From positions 62,001 through 126,000 of the forward strand of contig FN648490.1 of assembly GCA_000310025.1 (NCBI GenBank): a DNA stretch of 64,000 nt, given 5' to 3'. This stretch comes from Ectocarpus siliculosus (taxonomy: Eukaryota > Sar > Phaeophyceae > Ectocarpales > Ectocarpaceae). A program made the translations under genes and the position numbers. Below, in pieces: positions 53,291 through 64,000 of this stretch. Numbering within the stretch: position 1 is the stretch's first letter; every line of letters starts with the position of its first letter. The notes under the pieces were generated by a model. It saw nothing but the letters and a program-made list of their open reading frames with translations, searched no databases and had not been told where the DNA came from.

Positions 53291-53740
53291 GACCCATGGT
53301 ACTCCCATGGGTGTGACCCATGGGTGACCCATGGGACGCCCATCTGGTCACCCCGTGAAACAGCCCATTGTTCACCCATGGGTCACTCATGGGCATGCTC
53401 ATGGGCAGCCCATGGGAAGCCCATGGGCGGCCAATGAGAGCCCTTAAGAACCAGTGCACTCCTAAATAACAGATTATCTGTTTCGGAAGGGGCACTATGG
53501 CGGCTAATAGCCCTAACGCTAACCGTGACCCTAACCCCAAGCAAGCCCACACGATACGTCCTACTGTAGGTTGTTGTGAAGGTGGCTAAGTTCTACGTCG
53601 ACAATACATTTGTATAATGGTTGATATGCCCGTCACGAAGTTCTGTACGTAGGTTGAAGTGCCAACGGTGGGCACTACTTCCAGAGCGGCGCATGGCATG
53701 ATGGGCGGCCCATGAAGTGCCCATGCGGTGCCCATGGGCG
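53291..53740. repeat. Cluster of CCCATGGG palindromes
   Basis: The self-complementary word CCATGG occurs seven times between 53291 and 53435 and again near 53736. It is mostly embedded in (G/A)CCCATGGG(C/T), with additional half-matching CTCATGGGC and GCCCATGCGG words. Spacing is irregular (10-45 bases). The excess over chance is large for a 6-base word in under 500 bases. Confidence 0.7.
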
Positions 53741-53984
53741 GTGTTGGATGTACTCACAGCATCGACAGACTACTGCAAGCAGACAACTTTCCCAGAAGAT
53801 GAAGCGCGGAGAACTTGGGCGTTAACAGATGATATGGATTGGGCTTGGCTGTACCAACTTTGCCGCGTATGGAATTCCGGGTGTAGACTATAAGGTGTGT
53901 GTGCCTACAAGGAGTTGGTTTTTGGTGCTCTGTGGACCTACTTGTCGTCCTTGTTCCGTTGTCTCTGTCCAATCAAGGCTTTTC

Positions 53985-54135
53985 CCCGGCTATATCACGC
54001 CCAGGGCTATCACGCCCGCGTATATATCTATACTATACCTGTCCAGCGGCTATCACACTGCCAGGCTATCACGCCTCCAGGCTATCACGCCTCCATGCTT
54101 CACGCCATCACAAAGAAAGCTATCACACTACTAGC
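53985..54135 (+). repeat. Imperfect GGCTATCACGCC repeats
   Basis: Six or seven copies of a 12-18 base unit close to AGGCTATCACGCC occur in tandem or near-tandem, with CTCCA or CAGC joints and one TA-rich interruption. They lie in intergenic DNA about 1.2 kb upstream of the amino-acid transporter start. Confidence 0.7.
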
Positions 54136-55302
54136 GCGTCAACACATCAGAGCTATCGCGCTCCGCATCACAGATGCGGGTTGCCACACCCGCGGGCAGT
54201 TTTCTGCATTTTATCGTTGCCGGCAAACTCGCCGCGCGGTTCGTTTATTTTTGCCGTCTACAACAAACTGCGCCGGGCGCGCCAAGCCATCCAACAGGCG
54301 GCCGATGGGTGACCCACGGGTTGTCCCAAAAACTGTCACAATTTTTTTAGTGAAGGAGATTGGTTGCGTGGGACGTTAGACTTCGGAAACGGCCGTGATA
54401 ATTAGTATGCTGCATGCAACATAAAGGGCAAAAGCCGGATGCTTGGACAGCAATCGATCACAGCAGCAGCAGAAAGCGGCCGTGTGTATCGTGCAGTTCG
54501 GCAATCGACGTATAAATAAAGAAGTACATGTATTGTAGTACAGTATGTGCATCGTCGTGATTGATTGTGTTTTCGGACCTCGATCATTTTTTCGCTCGCC
54601 GATATGCTGGCCCTGGCTGGGCCCTGGCGATACTCCATTCATTTTGTACATACAGTGTAGAAAATCCAATCATCATCAAGTTGACGACGGACGTACATCA
54701 TTTCATTCCCCCTCCAAAAAATACCCAGCATGAATAAGTAAGGTTGATTTGGCGGTGGTGGTGCCGGCGAGGTGTTTTTCTCCAAGCCCTCGCATGAACG
54801 GGCAGGCATGAAGGCATCCATCGCGACGTACTACAGTATGTAGATAGATGTTGACGACATTGAACACGAGGAAGAACAAGGTCGAAATCAGTTCCACGAA
54901 GAAGATGAGGAAGGACCCGTTGCCTCCACAAATAAAGATCGAACACACACAAATACGCATGTATGCAACCAGTTGTTTCCCCGCGTGTAAGATGTTGGAA
55001 ACAACACACTTCAAAAAAATGAAAAGCGGGAGGAAGAGAAAGAGCGAACGAGCCTGCTCGTGGTCTCCTGGCCTCAACTGCGACCTTTTATTTTATGGTC
55101 TGCACCTCGGGTTCGGTTTTCTCAGGGATTGGGTTCTGCTGCGCTAGGCTGACGTCTTGCTGCTGTCACTGATGGTGCAGAGCGTCGGCCCAAACCCCCA
55201 AACCCGCACTACGACAGGAGACGTGCAACTCGGTTGCTGGTGGTGCGTTCGCAGGTCTTCCTCTCATTGGTCCTCCCGTGGCAAGGCAAAGCCGTCAACA
55301 CC

Positions 55303-58300
55303 ATGGTGGCTCCCTACGGGACAATCACTATCAACGAGGGGGAGTCGGGAACTGCAACTCCTCCTCTTCTCAGCAACGAGTCCGGCGTCTTGCTGGCTCG
55401 AACGGATGAGAACCAAAAGAGGAATTCAAGCGTAATGACCGGCTTCCTCGTGTTGAACTACATGATAGGCTCCGGCATACTCAACACGCCTCAGACTTTC
55501 CGGGACAGTGGCATTGCGGCCACCACCGTGCTCTACTGCATTGCATGTAAGCTCGATACAATCCTTTGTTAGCTTCAGGGAAAAGTGCACGTTTGCCTGT
55601 CCGTCTGGGCAGGTATGGATTTGGAACAATAACCACTCACCACAAGCCTACAAGTACCTGGAGGTGAAACTGCTGTAGTGCAGACAATATTTGGGTGAGA
55701 TACCTTGTCACTGTATGTTGTACTACGTGCAACTATTCCAATGCTGGAAACACGTCCAAGACAATGTGAGGAGAGGGGGGCGGTCGTGTTCGGTTGCTAC
55801 TACTGCTGCTGCTAAGATGTAATACAATATCAGTGGTTTGATTATGTAGGATTCCGTTGAAACTTGTCCACGTTGTAAACGAGTTGAGATTCCAATACGT
55901 ACCAAAACCTAGACCATACGGTACAGAGTATTCTGGTTTATGACTTGTACTCGGGAGTATGTAGTACCAACTCTACGCTATCCAAACTGGATTATTACGG
56001 GCGAGGACGAAAAAGGGGTGATGGGGGGATTGCTGTGGTTCCAATATTGAATAGATCTACCTTGGTTGTCATGCACCGAGTAGAACCGCTCCGTCAGCCG
56101 ACTGGCGACATCTGAGAGAGCAAGGCCACAGTAGTTCGAGTTATTGTGAGTGTATTCCGTATAAACCAGGAAACTTATGTAGTTCATTTGTAGGGTCAGG
56201 GCTTTCCGTTCTAAAACGACCTGTGGTGACGAAACAAGAATTGAGCCTGGACCCGAAGGTTGACGTTTTCAATCGTGGGTCCGTTACTTTCACTCTGTTG
56301 TATTTCACCCCGAAAATAAGGGAATCCCTTGACGTAATGGATTGCATGAACCGGTTAGTTCTTTGGTAGGCGAAAGCCACCAAGCACAACGATAAGGTTG
56401 GTGAAGGCCTACTCATGACTTTGTTTCAAGGAGCGTGTTGATCCTACCTACCGTGAGTTGGAGCACCTGCTTGGTGGTGAAGTGAATCCATGACCAACTC
56501 ACGACGCCGCGCGTTACGATGGAATGATCGGTCATACGCTGGCTTGTTGCATTATCGCGTTTCTACCAAGTTTTCGGTTGTGCCTCTTATTCATACATAA
56601 AACTCACAACCCTCCGCACTTCAATAGGCCCAGCCGTGTGGTTGGGGTCTGTGGCCCTCATCAGGGCCGGGGAAGAATGGAGGGCCAGGATGAAGTCGGC
56701 ACCAAGAAAGCTTGAGTTCGCGGCGCTCGCAACGGGCACGCTGGCCCCAACCTCGGACGCGCCCGACGGTGTTTGGCTGTTTCCGTGCATGCCAGTTGCA
56801 CACAATTGGTCACTGATCGTGGATGGCTCAATCGTCTTGCAAAACACTGGCGCCGTGTGCTCCTACGTGATCCTTCTCGGCGGGCTGGCGACCTCATTAC
56901 TATCGGAGTTGTTGGAGTATTTCGAGGTTAGTCGGTAATATTCTATCCGTCAAGTGTCCCTTCCTGAAGAAGTGCTACAAGTAATAGAACACCCGGTAGC
57001 CTACTCATGATATATTTGTGTGTGTGCTACGGTGCATATGATTCACAATTGTAGCTGTTTAAGGTGGAGACCACACCAGGTTCAGCATGTAAACGTGTAA
57101 ACTACTGTAGACTATAATGCGTGCTTGTTTTCGGTGTGACAAACATTGTTAGGATTTGAGTAGGCTACGTGACTGCACTCTGTGTATCGTTTTGGGCTAG
57201 GGTTAGGACCCATTTCGATGTAGGACGGGAAAAATGTGAAACCGTCGAGCCCAACTGTTTGTGTAATTTCCGGAGTCTCGATAATATTTTAACAGTATGT
57301 AGTCTGGACGATTTCACCTGGTCCGTTGCATGAAAATATCATGCGCTGTAAGGACACCCTTCCTTGGCGCCTTGAACAGTCAGGTTAGGTTGCCGGTAGA
57401 CAGTCGCGAAATGGGAAGACACAACAACAACGACAATGACGACTACGACGGCGAACACGACGCGGACACCGACAACGACGGGTCGCCGAAGGAAAGCCCG
57501 CAACAGCTGCATTTGTTTCCATTCACTGAGACCGCGAACCTCATCAATCCATCAAGTTTTTCCGTCATCGCACTCCCTCACTCGACTCGTGATTTTTCGC
57601 CTCTCCCAAAACAGGTCACAGGGTGGTGGGATAGCTTCTACTTTGTAACGCCGTTCGTCGTGTTCACTGCAGTGCTGTACATTTCTTGTTTGAAGCACTT
57701 TGGCGACCTCAGGTATGCTTGTTTGCTAGTCGCGTGGCATCATCAACACATTGATAGAATCGGACGACGTACTCTCAAGTGTACAGTAGTACGATAGATC
57801 AGGACGACAACAGGCGCACGAGATAGAACCCAACCATCAAAACCGCTGGGATGCATCCAGTATAGCACCGTTCGTGGTATCGCAACGCTGGTGCGAGAAC
57901 GACGCCCATCGGTTCCGCTTCCGCACCGACCTCGCAGAGATGCAATCATGGGTACAATACACAAGTTGATCACGAATCGATCAGCCCCGTTGCCATCACT
58001 CGCGGTTCTGCGGTAGTTAGGTTGCTGCTGAACCCCGGGTGCTCCTTGAACCCAAACGCCCATGGAGCTACATAGGGCAGTCGAGGAACCATGAAGTACC
58101 CGCCTTGGTTGGAGAGACACAAAGTGTGTACACCATAACCTTTGTGTTCTGGCAATCGGTCGCACCACCATGACGAAACGGGCGAGATTGCCAGAGGGTG
58201 CGAGTGTTTTAGCTCTTTTGCACGACGAGTGGGCGTAATGCAAGAACCTGGTGGCGTATGATCTATCCTAACTTCCCTAGCCTAGCGAGACCTTTTTCTG

Positions 58301-61033
58301 CGATTTATCGTAGGCTTGCCCTAAACGTTCAATGCCGGAAGAGCATAACCATATTTGCACCAGAAAGTGGCGTCACACCAAATCCATCAACTTTTGTCCC
58401 TATTTTGTTGTAAGCCCGGCTTAGTGAAGGCGGCGCTGACATTTCCACGGACCTCCAATGCGATTTCCGTCTGACCCTTCCGTGCATGGCTTCAGTTGGG
58501 TAGCAGGCCTTTCTCTCTGTACCATCTCCTTCTTGTTCGTGTACATTGTAGCGTGGAGCCATGCGGATGCGGCGGCTGCGAGAGACTTGACGGCCGGGAA
58601 AACTGCTCTAGGTAAGAATGAATCAGCAACATGTTCCCGAAGACGTAAGCGCAGGACAACGAAGCACCACATTTTCGTTGTTCCCTCGGTATGCACACCA
58701 TTGGAAGGTCGTGTGCATTGTTGTTTCTTAGACTCCGGTGTTGGCCCAGGGCCGCGCACACGGTGAGGCTTTTCAAAAGTAGCGATGCCCTTGACTTTCC
58801 GGTGGCAATTTGGCTAAGGTACCGGCCCGCTATTACACAACGTCCGTTTCGGTTGAGGGTCAGTTTATTGTTTCGTCGCCACCGTCGAGGAAAGACCGGC
58901 TTTCACACGTAGGAGAGGTATGTGTGGAATCCGTCGCTGACCGGTGCGTTTCGATTTTAGGGAAAATTGGAGTTTCTTTTCCCAGCAGATGTTTCTCTTG
59001 TTGGTGAAGCCGCTGCTTCGGTATGTAGTGTGTTTGGGCTGGTTGGACGCATGCCTGCTTGTCGATGCGCTACATTGTGCAGTAGCGGCTCGCTTTGAGA
59101 CAGATCTGCGAAATTCATCCATTTTTCATGCGTTTCTCACCGTCACTGGAGTCCATCGACGAGTATAGGATGAGAATCAACATCACCTTCCCATTCGCGT
59201 TCAAACCGTCCGCGTAGATGCCCCGCTGGTCTGGTGGAACTGGATAGGGTCCTTCAGGAAAATCGGATCTGTTGTCTTCGCGCTCACTTGCGCTCCGGCG
59301 GCGTTCCACAGCTACAATCCCATGAAGAACCGAACCGAGACGTGAGGAGTTGCTTGCCTCGAGAGTTGCCGTTGGTAGTGTCCCGATCTTTGGTTGCCGT
59401 AAGCATGCGAGGGATGTCGCCCCCCCTAGAACGATTGTCAAAGTTCGTTGGTCCACAAAACGTGGGTGCCGAAAAAGCCCGAATGCGAATGTTTACCTTG
59501 GAATCGAACTAAGCTGCAGCACGGTTGGTAGTTTTGCTTCTCCCGAATGTGATCGTCTTCCCCATCCGAACGTTGGGCGCTAGTTGGCATTGGAGGGTAG
59601 GTGGCGCCACCAATCCCAAGGCCATCAACAATGTACCGAATTCAAATTCAAACTCTACCGATTTCGTGGTCAGACACTCGGGTACGCACGCTGCCCCCCG
59701 AAATCCCCGACCGTCTTCCAAGTCGGCAATTTGCGACAACCGGAGAGTTGCTAACCGCACCTGGCATGCTGATTGCATGCAGCTTCCCGTTGACCCAGCT
59801 CCTTCGCCTCACGCCCGTCTGTCCCAAACGTTGCAAAACATGCCGTCCTTGTTCAATCTATCGAAAAAATAAACCAGCGAGTGGGAACGAGTAGTCACCA
59901 CATCGGTGATACTAGGAGGCGGAATGTGCTACTTTACTGGGCTGTTTGGCTACCTCTCGTTTCGGGACGCCGTCGACGGAGACATTCTCAGCAACCTCTC
60001 GGGCTTCTGCGGAAGGGTGTTCAAGTTTTTGGTGGCCTTTCATCTCGTCTGTTACATTCCCGGCGAGGTGGGAAAGCAGTCAGTTGCCGCTCCCCGTACT
60101 TTTCCTTCAATGTTTTGCCTTTCGCTGTCTTTCGAGGATTTTCGCCTTCCCGAAGCCCTACAAGTAGTGCTCTCAACAAAGAACGACTCATGCATATTTT
60201 ATCCCTTCGCACGCGTGAGCTCGAGTCTGTGGTTGATCCTGAGCCTTGACACCTACTACACTGTTCGATCGTGCACCGCGCCCGCTATATGCAGCGACCT
60301 CACGGCTCCTTCTTGTGCTTTGCCAAACCTCCAACAACGATTCCGGGCCGATCCTAAAGCAGGTGTTGACTCCTCCCCCACTAGTCTCCTACCCTTCACG
60401 TACCTCGTCTGCAGGTCATTGTCTTGAGGAGCAGCCTCTTTGGCCTACTTGGCATGAAACCGGATGTTGTCAGCGAAGCGTGGAGGGTGGTGTGGACTGC
60501 CGGTATTTTGGGACTCATCGTCCTGACCGTGTCGCAGTTGAAGATCACGGGAGCGGCTGATGTGAGACTATAGCCAAACCTGTTGTTGTGGATGGCAACG
60601 TTAGTAGTGCTGTGGCTGCCGCGGTAGTTGACGTCGTTGCTCCTGGCTTCGTTGTATCGTCGATGTTGCTGGAACCCGCCTTCGAGCGTAGAGCAGTTTC
60701 CAAATGCTGCATGCTCAATAGACAGACGTCGACACGGACACCGTCACCGAACCCTTCCAGTGCTTGGGGCTCAAGTAACGTCGTTCACGTCTTCATGCTC
60801 CCCGTGCCGACCTGCGGACTGATCTCTTTCTGGCTAAGGGCGACATCTTCGGAAACATTCTTGACCTCACCGGCGGAGTCGCCGCGTCCCTCACGAACTT
60901 CGTGCTCCCCGCGCTTATCTACGTTAACGCGCCGAGGGAAGGAAAGGGGCAATACCACACGGCCTGCACGTTGTTGTACTGGTTGGGGGGAGCGTTGATG
61001 GTCATCGTGCCTGTCGCTGTGTTTAAAAGCTAG
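55303..61033 (+). CDS. SLC38/AAAP-type amino-acid transporter
   Basis: Supported exons: 55303-55546, 56628-56926, 57615-57712, 58496-58611, 59878-60067, 60415-60561 and 60839-61033 (TAG). Phases agree except across 58612-59877, where one or more exons (probably the fourth to sixth membrane segments) were not resolved. The start is ATG in ACCATGG. The hallmark is the first helix, GFLVLNYMIGSGILNTP, the AAAP substrate-site unwound helix with GSGIL. Later segments are TGAVCSYVILLGGLATSL, YFVTPFVVFTAVLYISCLKH, GMCYFTGLFGYLSFRDAVDG (a strongly family-typical motif), AGILGLIVLTVSQLKITGAA and NFVLPALIYVNAPREGKG. About 430 residues are seen, against 450-500 usual. The family moves neutral amino acids with sodium or protons across plasma or vacuolar membranes; the substrate cannot be told. 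Confidence 0.8.
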
Positions 61034-62893
61034 AAGTGTCCGAAACCCCACGTCGCTGTTGTCTTGTATGATTCATGCGCTGGGGCACCGTATTTCGATG
61101 TTAGATACACCCCTGGTTCAAGTTTCTCCTGCCCGACCTATGAACGGTGCCTTGTGACCATGTGTCTGACCATTAACATCGTCCTAGATGTGAGAGCAAA
61201 ACGGCTCGTTCCACACAACAACGCACGTATTTAGCCGTTTTTACCTGGGCGGGCTCTGTATTAGCATCAGCTGTGATCCCTTCGCTCCTTGCGAATGAAG
61301 GAATGGTGTGTGAACAGCACAGTCTGGAGAGAAACGGACGGAAGCAGTCAATAGCCCGCTTTGGGACCAATTTTGTTGACACAGGAAGGGTTACAATAGG
61401 ACGGAATTCCTTGCGCACGAGCAGCCAACAATATTGCTGTTGAGCTTGTACTGCGAAGCTGTTTGTGGACTTTCGTGGGTTCTCGTGTTCACGCGTAGTA
61501 TGGTGTGGTGTGGTACGGTGTGGTGGGATGTGGAGTGGTGCATTGAGTCAGCGATTGTTAACCTGGGCAACGCCGATGGTTGCTACAAGAGTATCCCGAA
61601 CGCCAGTGTATATTTGAATTGATTTTCTGTTTTGAAGGGATACGTTCTCAAGGGCGGCACGATTGCTGTGGTTTCACGTTTGCGGTTGGTGTTTCGGCGT
61701 GCAACAACCATCCGGTACTGGTAGGTAACAACGATCCACAATCGCTTTCTCAATGCCTTGGCTGGCCCGCGTGGAAAAGAGCACGTGATCACCAGCAAAT
61801 TATTTGGGGGGGGCTGATTGCAGTACATTTGTGCAGTTGCTGATACACCCCTAGATTTGCCGCATCGACCGGTGGCCTGGAGACTCTGTAGTATATTGAA
61901 CCAGCGTGACTACCTTCCGGTCTCTTGCGTCCGTGAAACGTATTTCCGGCCGGAGTCACGACGTATGTGCGGAGGCTGGTCTTCCACAGCCGGCCCCCCC
62001 CTGCCCTTGCCGACAGGAAATCGTACCACGTATCATTCCCTTTGGTGTCCACGTACACATTGCTCAAGCGGTCCTTAGACTGCCGTCTACGTCGGTTTGC
62101 CTCCGACAAGATTTTCTAAGCGAAACTCCGCAGCAACACATGTGGAGAGGCAGGACGGTCTGGCGTAAACTGGACAACATATGATACGCCTCGCTTGCTG
62201 TTCGTGCGGTTTCCGAAGTATTCGTGCGGAACGCGCCCAAACTTACTGCGAACATGCCAAGAGTTGAAACCTTCCATAAACTGATTCCAATGAACCAACA
62301 AACCGGACTGATGCAAAAAAGAAATACGCCCCATGATACCATGGTAAGCTCAGACATGATCCCCAAGTTTTAGTCACGCGCCTAGCCGTATATTTGGTCA
62401 CAACACGACATTGTACTCACGCCTGGGACAACGAGTGTATCTACAGAGCATCTGGTAGGTGAAAGTCACACATGCGTCTGGATGAAGCCGCGGCCATGGC
62501 AAGAAACCCTCTCAACGTGAATCGAACGTCTCGACGATCGATCAAAGCTCTGAGACCACAGCTCTCCCGCGCTAGTCTTATCCAGTTCAATAGCTCGTAC
62601 TCCGCTCACAAAAAAATGGGCTGTTTCGAAAGTGCGCCCAAACCAACCTCAATACACAAACACGATCACCCGCAGATAGATCGTCTTCAGGCCTCTTGTC
62701 CTCGCTAATGTACGCCTCCTCGATTGTTGCTCGGGCTGAACAGGCTCGAACAAGATGAGCGGTACGTGTAAGCATACAAGCATATTATACGTGTACATCA
62801 ACACGTTGTGCCGGAAAACAACAAGTTAAGAGGAAGGGAAATTTTCTCACACCAGGCACTAAATTATTCCCCGACGAAATGTTTTCAACGAAA
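61034..62893. other. Intergenic, convergent 3' ends; nothing recognised
   Basis: This lies between the transporter stop at 61033 (plus strand) and the stop of the SLC35E3-like gene at 62894 (minus strand). The two genes converge here, so both 3' UTRs should lie inside. I see no coding exon, RNA gene or marked repeat, apart from a short GTGTGGT-rich tract near 61500. Confidence 0.5.
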
Positions 62894-64000
62894 TCAACCC
62901 CTTCCTACAGCTGTCCCTTTTCGTGCGACGTCAACGTGTACGCGGGCCCAGCTCGCCCGCCACCAATGTTTGCTCGATTTGTCCCCCATTGGTGGCCTGG
63001 GTTCATCCCTGCTACCGCTGCTGTGTCCTTCCCAGCCGCTGCCGAGGCCCTGCTTGAGCGTGGTGTAACCTACGATGCCCGCGAGGGCGAGGGCCATGCC
63101 GGAGAGGCGTGCGGAGCTGGACTGCTCCCCGAACCCTACCACTCCCACCAGCAGAATGACCACAAGCTTGAAGTGGCCGAGAACCTGCGGTGGTCGGTTG
63201 ACGTGAGCGGGTAAGAAGCAGCCTCACCAGAGCCCACGCACTCGGGGTTCAGCACGTGAGACACACCCAACTGCTCTCAAGCGCGACAGTTACATGAAGT
63301 TTATGTCTCACACACACCATTATGGGATACAGAGACGGATCCGTTGCATGCATGCGGCCTGGCCGATTGCATAATTTCTGGTCCAGATCCGAGTATTGGG
63401 GTGGTGGTGGTAAGGCACTGACTAAGGCGACGCCTCTCGCAGGGAGAATCGCTCAACTGTGGCCCCCACAGAGGCTACGCGATCGAAGGAGACCCACGCA
63501 AGGTCGAAGAGGGGACCCATAGCCGTGCATGCCGTAGTCGTTAGACCATTGACCTCGCATCCCTACAAAGCAGGGAAGGAGCACGCCGGGTTTTCTCCGG
63601 ACCAGGCGATGTAACACATCACTAGGGGGGGGGGGGGGAGGGGGGTACCCGATATCATGTACCGCCGTAGCGATCACATCAACTATTGGCAGGTCCGGAA
63701 AGACAGACTCGACACTTTCTTCGACCAAGCAGGGGCAGGGGGATCGTGTGCTTGAAATTTTTGGCGTTGTTCGGGCTGCGCTTCAGCACCAGGAACAGCA
63801 TTAGTCCCCATCGACCCCATCACCTGGTACGAGACGGGGGAAGTCCTTCCGATGACGAGGAAGGTGCTCAGGTTGACCAGGAACGCCAACAGACACGACA
63901 GGAACACCATCCCCACCCAAAACACCCCTGCTCCCGCCGTCTGTCCCGACCCTGCCGTTGTCCCGCTCCCGTTCGCAGGAGTAGAATGAAGCCAAAGCGG
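62894..64000 (-). CDS. SLC35E3-like transporter (DMT/TPT superfamily), C-terminal part
   Basis: Two exons are visible: 64000-63824 (continuing past the window edge) and 63184-62894 (TGA or similar stop at the end). They join in phase 0 to read CLLAFLVNLSTFLVIGRTSP, then VSYQ, then VLGHFKLVVILLVGVVGFGE. This matches the highly characteristic SLC35E3 segment N-x-S-x-x-x-x-x-I-G-x-TSPV-x-Y-x-x-x-GHFK. It is followed by LSGMALALAGIVGYTTLKQ, the usual last helix, and a 40-residue hydrophilic tail. The 5' side of the first exon is a Gly/Thr/Ser-rich loop. The superfamily includes plastid sugar-phosphate translocators and Golgi nucleotide-sugar transporters; the SLC35E3 substrate is not settled. The gene converges on the amino-acid transporter. 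Confidence 0.8.
63530..63570. repeat. Short dispersed repeat, shared with 23.0 kb
   Basis: GTTAGACCATTGACC plus flanks matches 23008-23046, and both copies are followed within 60-100 bases by a G homopolymer. It lies in the intron of the SLC35E3-like gene. Confidence 0.35.

Larger units (their letters stand above)
49933..55302. other. Gene-poor intergenic stretch with several simple repeats
   Basis: No coding exon can be defended over about 5.4 kb. It contains the CATTCCTT microsatellite at 51.7 kb, the third copy of the dispersed repeat at 52.95 kb, a cluster of CCCATGGG palindromes at 53.29-53.74 kb and a CTATCACGCC-type repeat at 53.99-54.13 kb. Short TTAGGG-like words near 51.03 and 53.52 kb are too few to be telomeric. 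The last few hundred bases probably hold the promoter and 5' UTR of the amino-acid transporter. Confidence 0.5.

Noticed and set aside
53510-53540. Telomere-like CCCTAA words (also GTTAGG near 51.04 kb)
   Set aside because: Only two to four irregular copies, far short of an interstitial telomeric array.

Overview
The window is nuclear DNA of an intron-rich eukaryote, not bacterial. Nearly every recognisable protein is split into many short exons (33-450 bp) separated by introns of a few hundred bases to over 6 kb, with conventional GT-AG junctions and a few GC-AG ones. The moderate-to-high GC content, intron density, simple repeats and a ubiquitin carrying D16, D24, G25 and Q28 would suit a brown alga such as Ectocarpus or a close stramenopile relative. 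That is inference; no database was consulted. Coding sequence was recognised by reading exons by eye and requiring reading phase to be conserved across each splice junction.

Layout: (1) 0.6-5.1 kb, minus strand: a TPR-repeat protein that runs off the left edge. (2) 5.6-10.2 kb, minus strand: a protein with a response-regulator receiver domain spread over five exons; its 5' end is unresolved. (3) 12.66-39.70 kb, minus strand: a very long gene (25 exons modelled, about 1,660 residues) encoding an RCC1-repeat plus HECT-domain ubiquitin ligase of the HERC3/HERC4 type, ending in the catalytic TCF motif. (4) 40.80-45.58 kb, plus strand: a polyubiquitin gene of eight units in five exons, divergent from the ligase. 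(5) 47.9-49.9 kb, minus strand: a tentative small membrane protein. (6) 55.30-61.03 kb, plus strand: an SLC38/AAAP-type amino-acid transporter. (7) 62.89-64.0 kb, minus strand: the C-terminal part of an SLC35E3-like drug/metabolite-superfamily transporter.

The ligase and polyubiquitin genes lie head to head about 1.1 kb apart, so two parts of the ubiquitin pathway may share a regulatory region. The most striking non-coding structure is a 3.9 kb array (27.3-31.2 kb) inside the 6.26 kb tenth intron of the ligase gene. About fifteen foldback (hairpin) modules alternate with two kinds of spacer, partly in a 539 bp higher-order repeat, and short tRNA-A-box-like repeats lie on both sides. The ligase gene also has two degraded copies of part of one HECT-region exon in the next intron. 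The remaining intergenic DNA (10.2-12.6, 45.6-47.8, 49.9-55.3 and 61.0-62.9 kb) shows no gene I can defend, but holds several small repeat families. No virus-like or LTR element was recognised.
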